DNA of 20,404 nt, taken from positions 1 to 20,404 of IMG/VR virus record IMGVR_UViG_3300009149_000370; one strand, written 5' to 3'. Position 1 is the first letter of the stretch. Each line of letters opens with the position of its first letter. This document shows, piece by piece, positions 20,237 through 20,404 of this stretch. A program made the translations under genes and the position numbers. Source of the stretch: a virus. Under the pieces are notes generated by a model. It did not search any database. It was given only the letters and a program-made list of their open reading frames with translations, and had not been told where the DNA came from.

Positions 20237-20401
20237 CTACTGACTTATATCGTCAACACACTCGCCAAGGCAGTCTGGACAACAGTTACAGTATAACATA
20301 TCGTCCTGGTCAATGCTCTGACGAAAGGGACAGGCGTGAAGCTCGCTGGTGCCTCCAACGCCCTCACAGGTATAACACCTGGTAATGCATAGTACTTCCA
20401 T
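20237..20401 (-). CDS. Leftward Cys-rich miniprotein, 54 aa (start may lie outside)
   Basis: The minus-strand frame from ATG 20401 to TAG 20237 encodes MEVLCITRCYTCEGVGG and later CNCCPDCLGECVDDISQ. Nine cysteines occur as C5, C9-x2-C12, C24, C38, C40-C41-x2-C44-x3-C48, spaced for zinc binding. The frame stays open to the window edge, so the true start could be further right. The strong terminator just downstream supports a real leftward transcript. This small zinc-ribbon type is familiar from Bacteroidota phages as far as I recall. It may act as an adaptor or regulator, but its function is unknown. Confidence 0.68.
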   Translation of the reverse strand: MEVLCITRCYTCEGVGGTSELHACPFRQSIDQDDMLYCNCCPDCLGECVDDISQ

Positions 20402-20404
20402 ACA

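Noticed and set aside
20081-20296. 71-codon rightward frame from GTG
   Set aside because: It runs through the whole terminator hairpin and overlaps the leftward Cys-rich gene. It has no ribosome-binding site and an implausible composition.

Overview
The window is part of a tailed double-stranded DNA bacteriophage (or prophage) genome, most likely infecting a member of the Bacteroidota. The phage assignment rests on a leftward block with recognisable large terminase, portal, scaffold-like and major capsid genes, and a rightward block with a tail-fibre-like protein, a CHAP endolysin, a NinG-like nuclease and many small overlapping genes. The host assignment is inference. It rests on promoter elements of the TAnnTTTG type, A-rich leaders that mostly lack a Shine-Dalgarno sequence, and tail-fibre repeats of a style common in Bacteroidota phages.

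Layout. Positions 1-10291 are transcribed leftward: a 173-aa protein of unknown role, the large terminase, a 195-aa protein, the portal, an acidic scaffold-like protein, the major capsid protein, a 280-aa protein, a 254-aa protein, and the start of another gene that runs off the left edge and may carry a frameshift. Stop/start overlaps (TAATG) couple several of these genes. Two strong leftward hairpin terminators (after the capsid gene and after the 280-aa gene) and an internal promoter before the scaffold gene divide the block into expression units. At 10322-10358 two back-to-back promoters with interlocking elements and a central dyad fire left into the packaging genes and right into an 81-aa gene.

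Positions 10389-11605 are the strangest part. Two small genes are followed by imperfect copies of one ~124-bp regulatory segment, and then comes ~390 bases with no credible gene but many nested and mutually exclusive hairpins, leading into an HNH endonuclease gene. I regard this as a candidate structured RNA.

Positions 11606-20077 are rightward: HNH endonuclease, Cys-rich miniprotein, 189-aa unknown, tail fibre and its small partner, CHAP endolysin, metallophosphoesterase, then a likely replication/lysis/recombination group. That group holds a cluster of DnaA-box-like sites, a tiny basic protein, a protein with an L,D-transpeptidase-like H...SAGC motif, a stand-alone DnaA domain-IV-like protein, several unknowns and NinG. 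Convergent transcription ends at a strong hairpin (20187-20222), beyond which a leftward Cys-rich miniprotein gene enters from the right.

A plausible overall picture is that virion assembly and packaging lie on the left, with host entry/exit and DNA metabolism on the right, both controlled from the central divergent promoter region. No tRNA, CRISPR array, insertion sequence, integrase or reverse transcriptase was seen. Tail tube, tape-measure and holin genes are not recognisable here.
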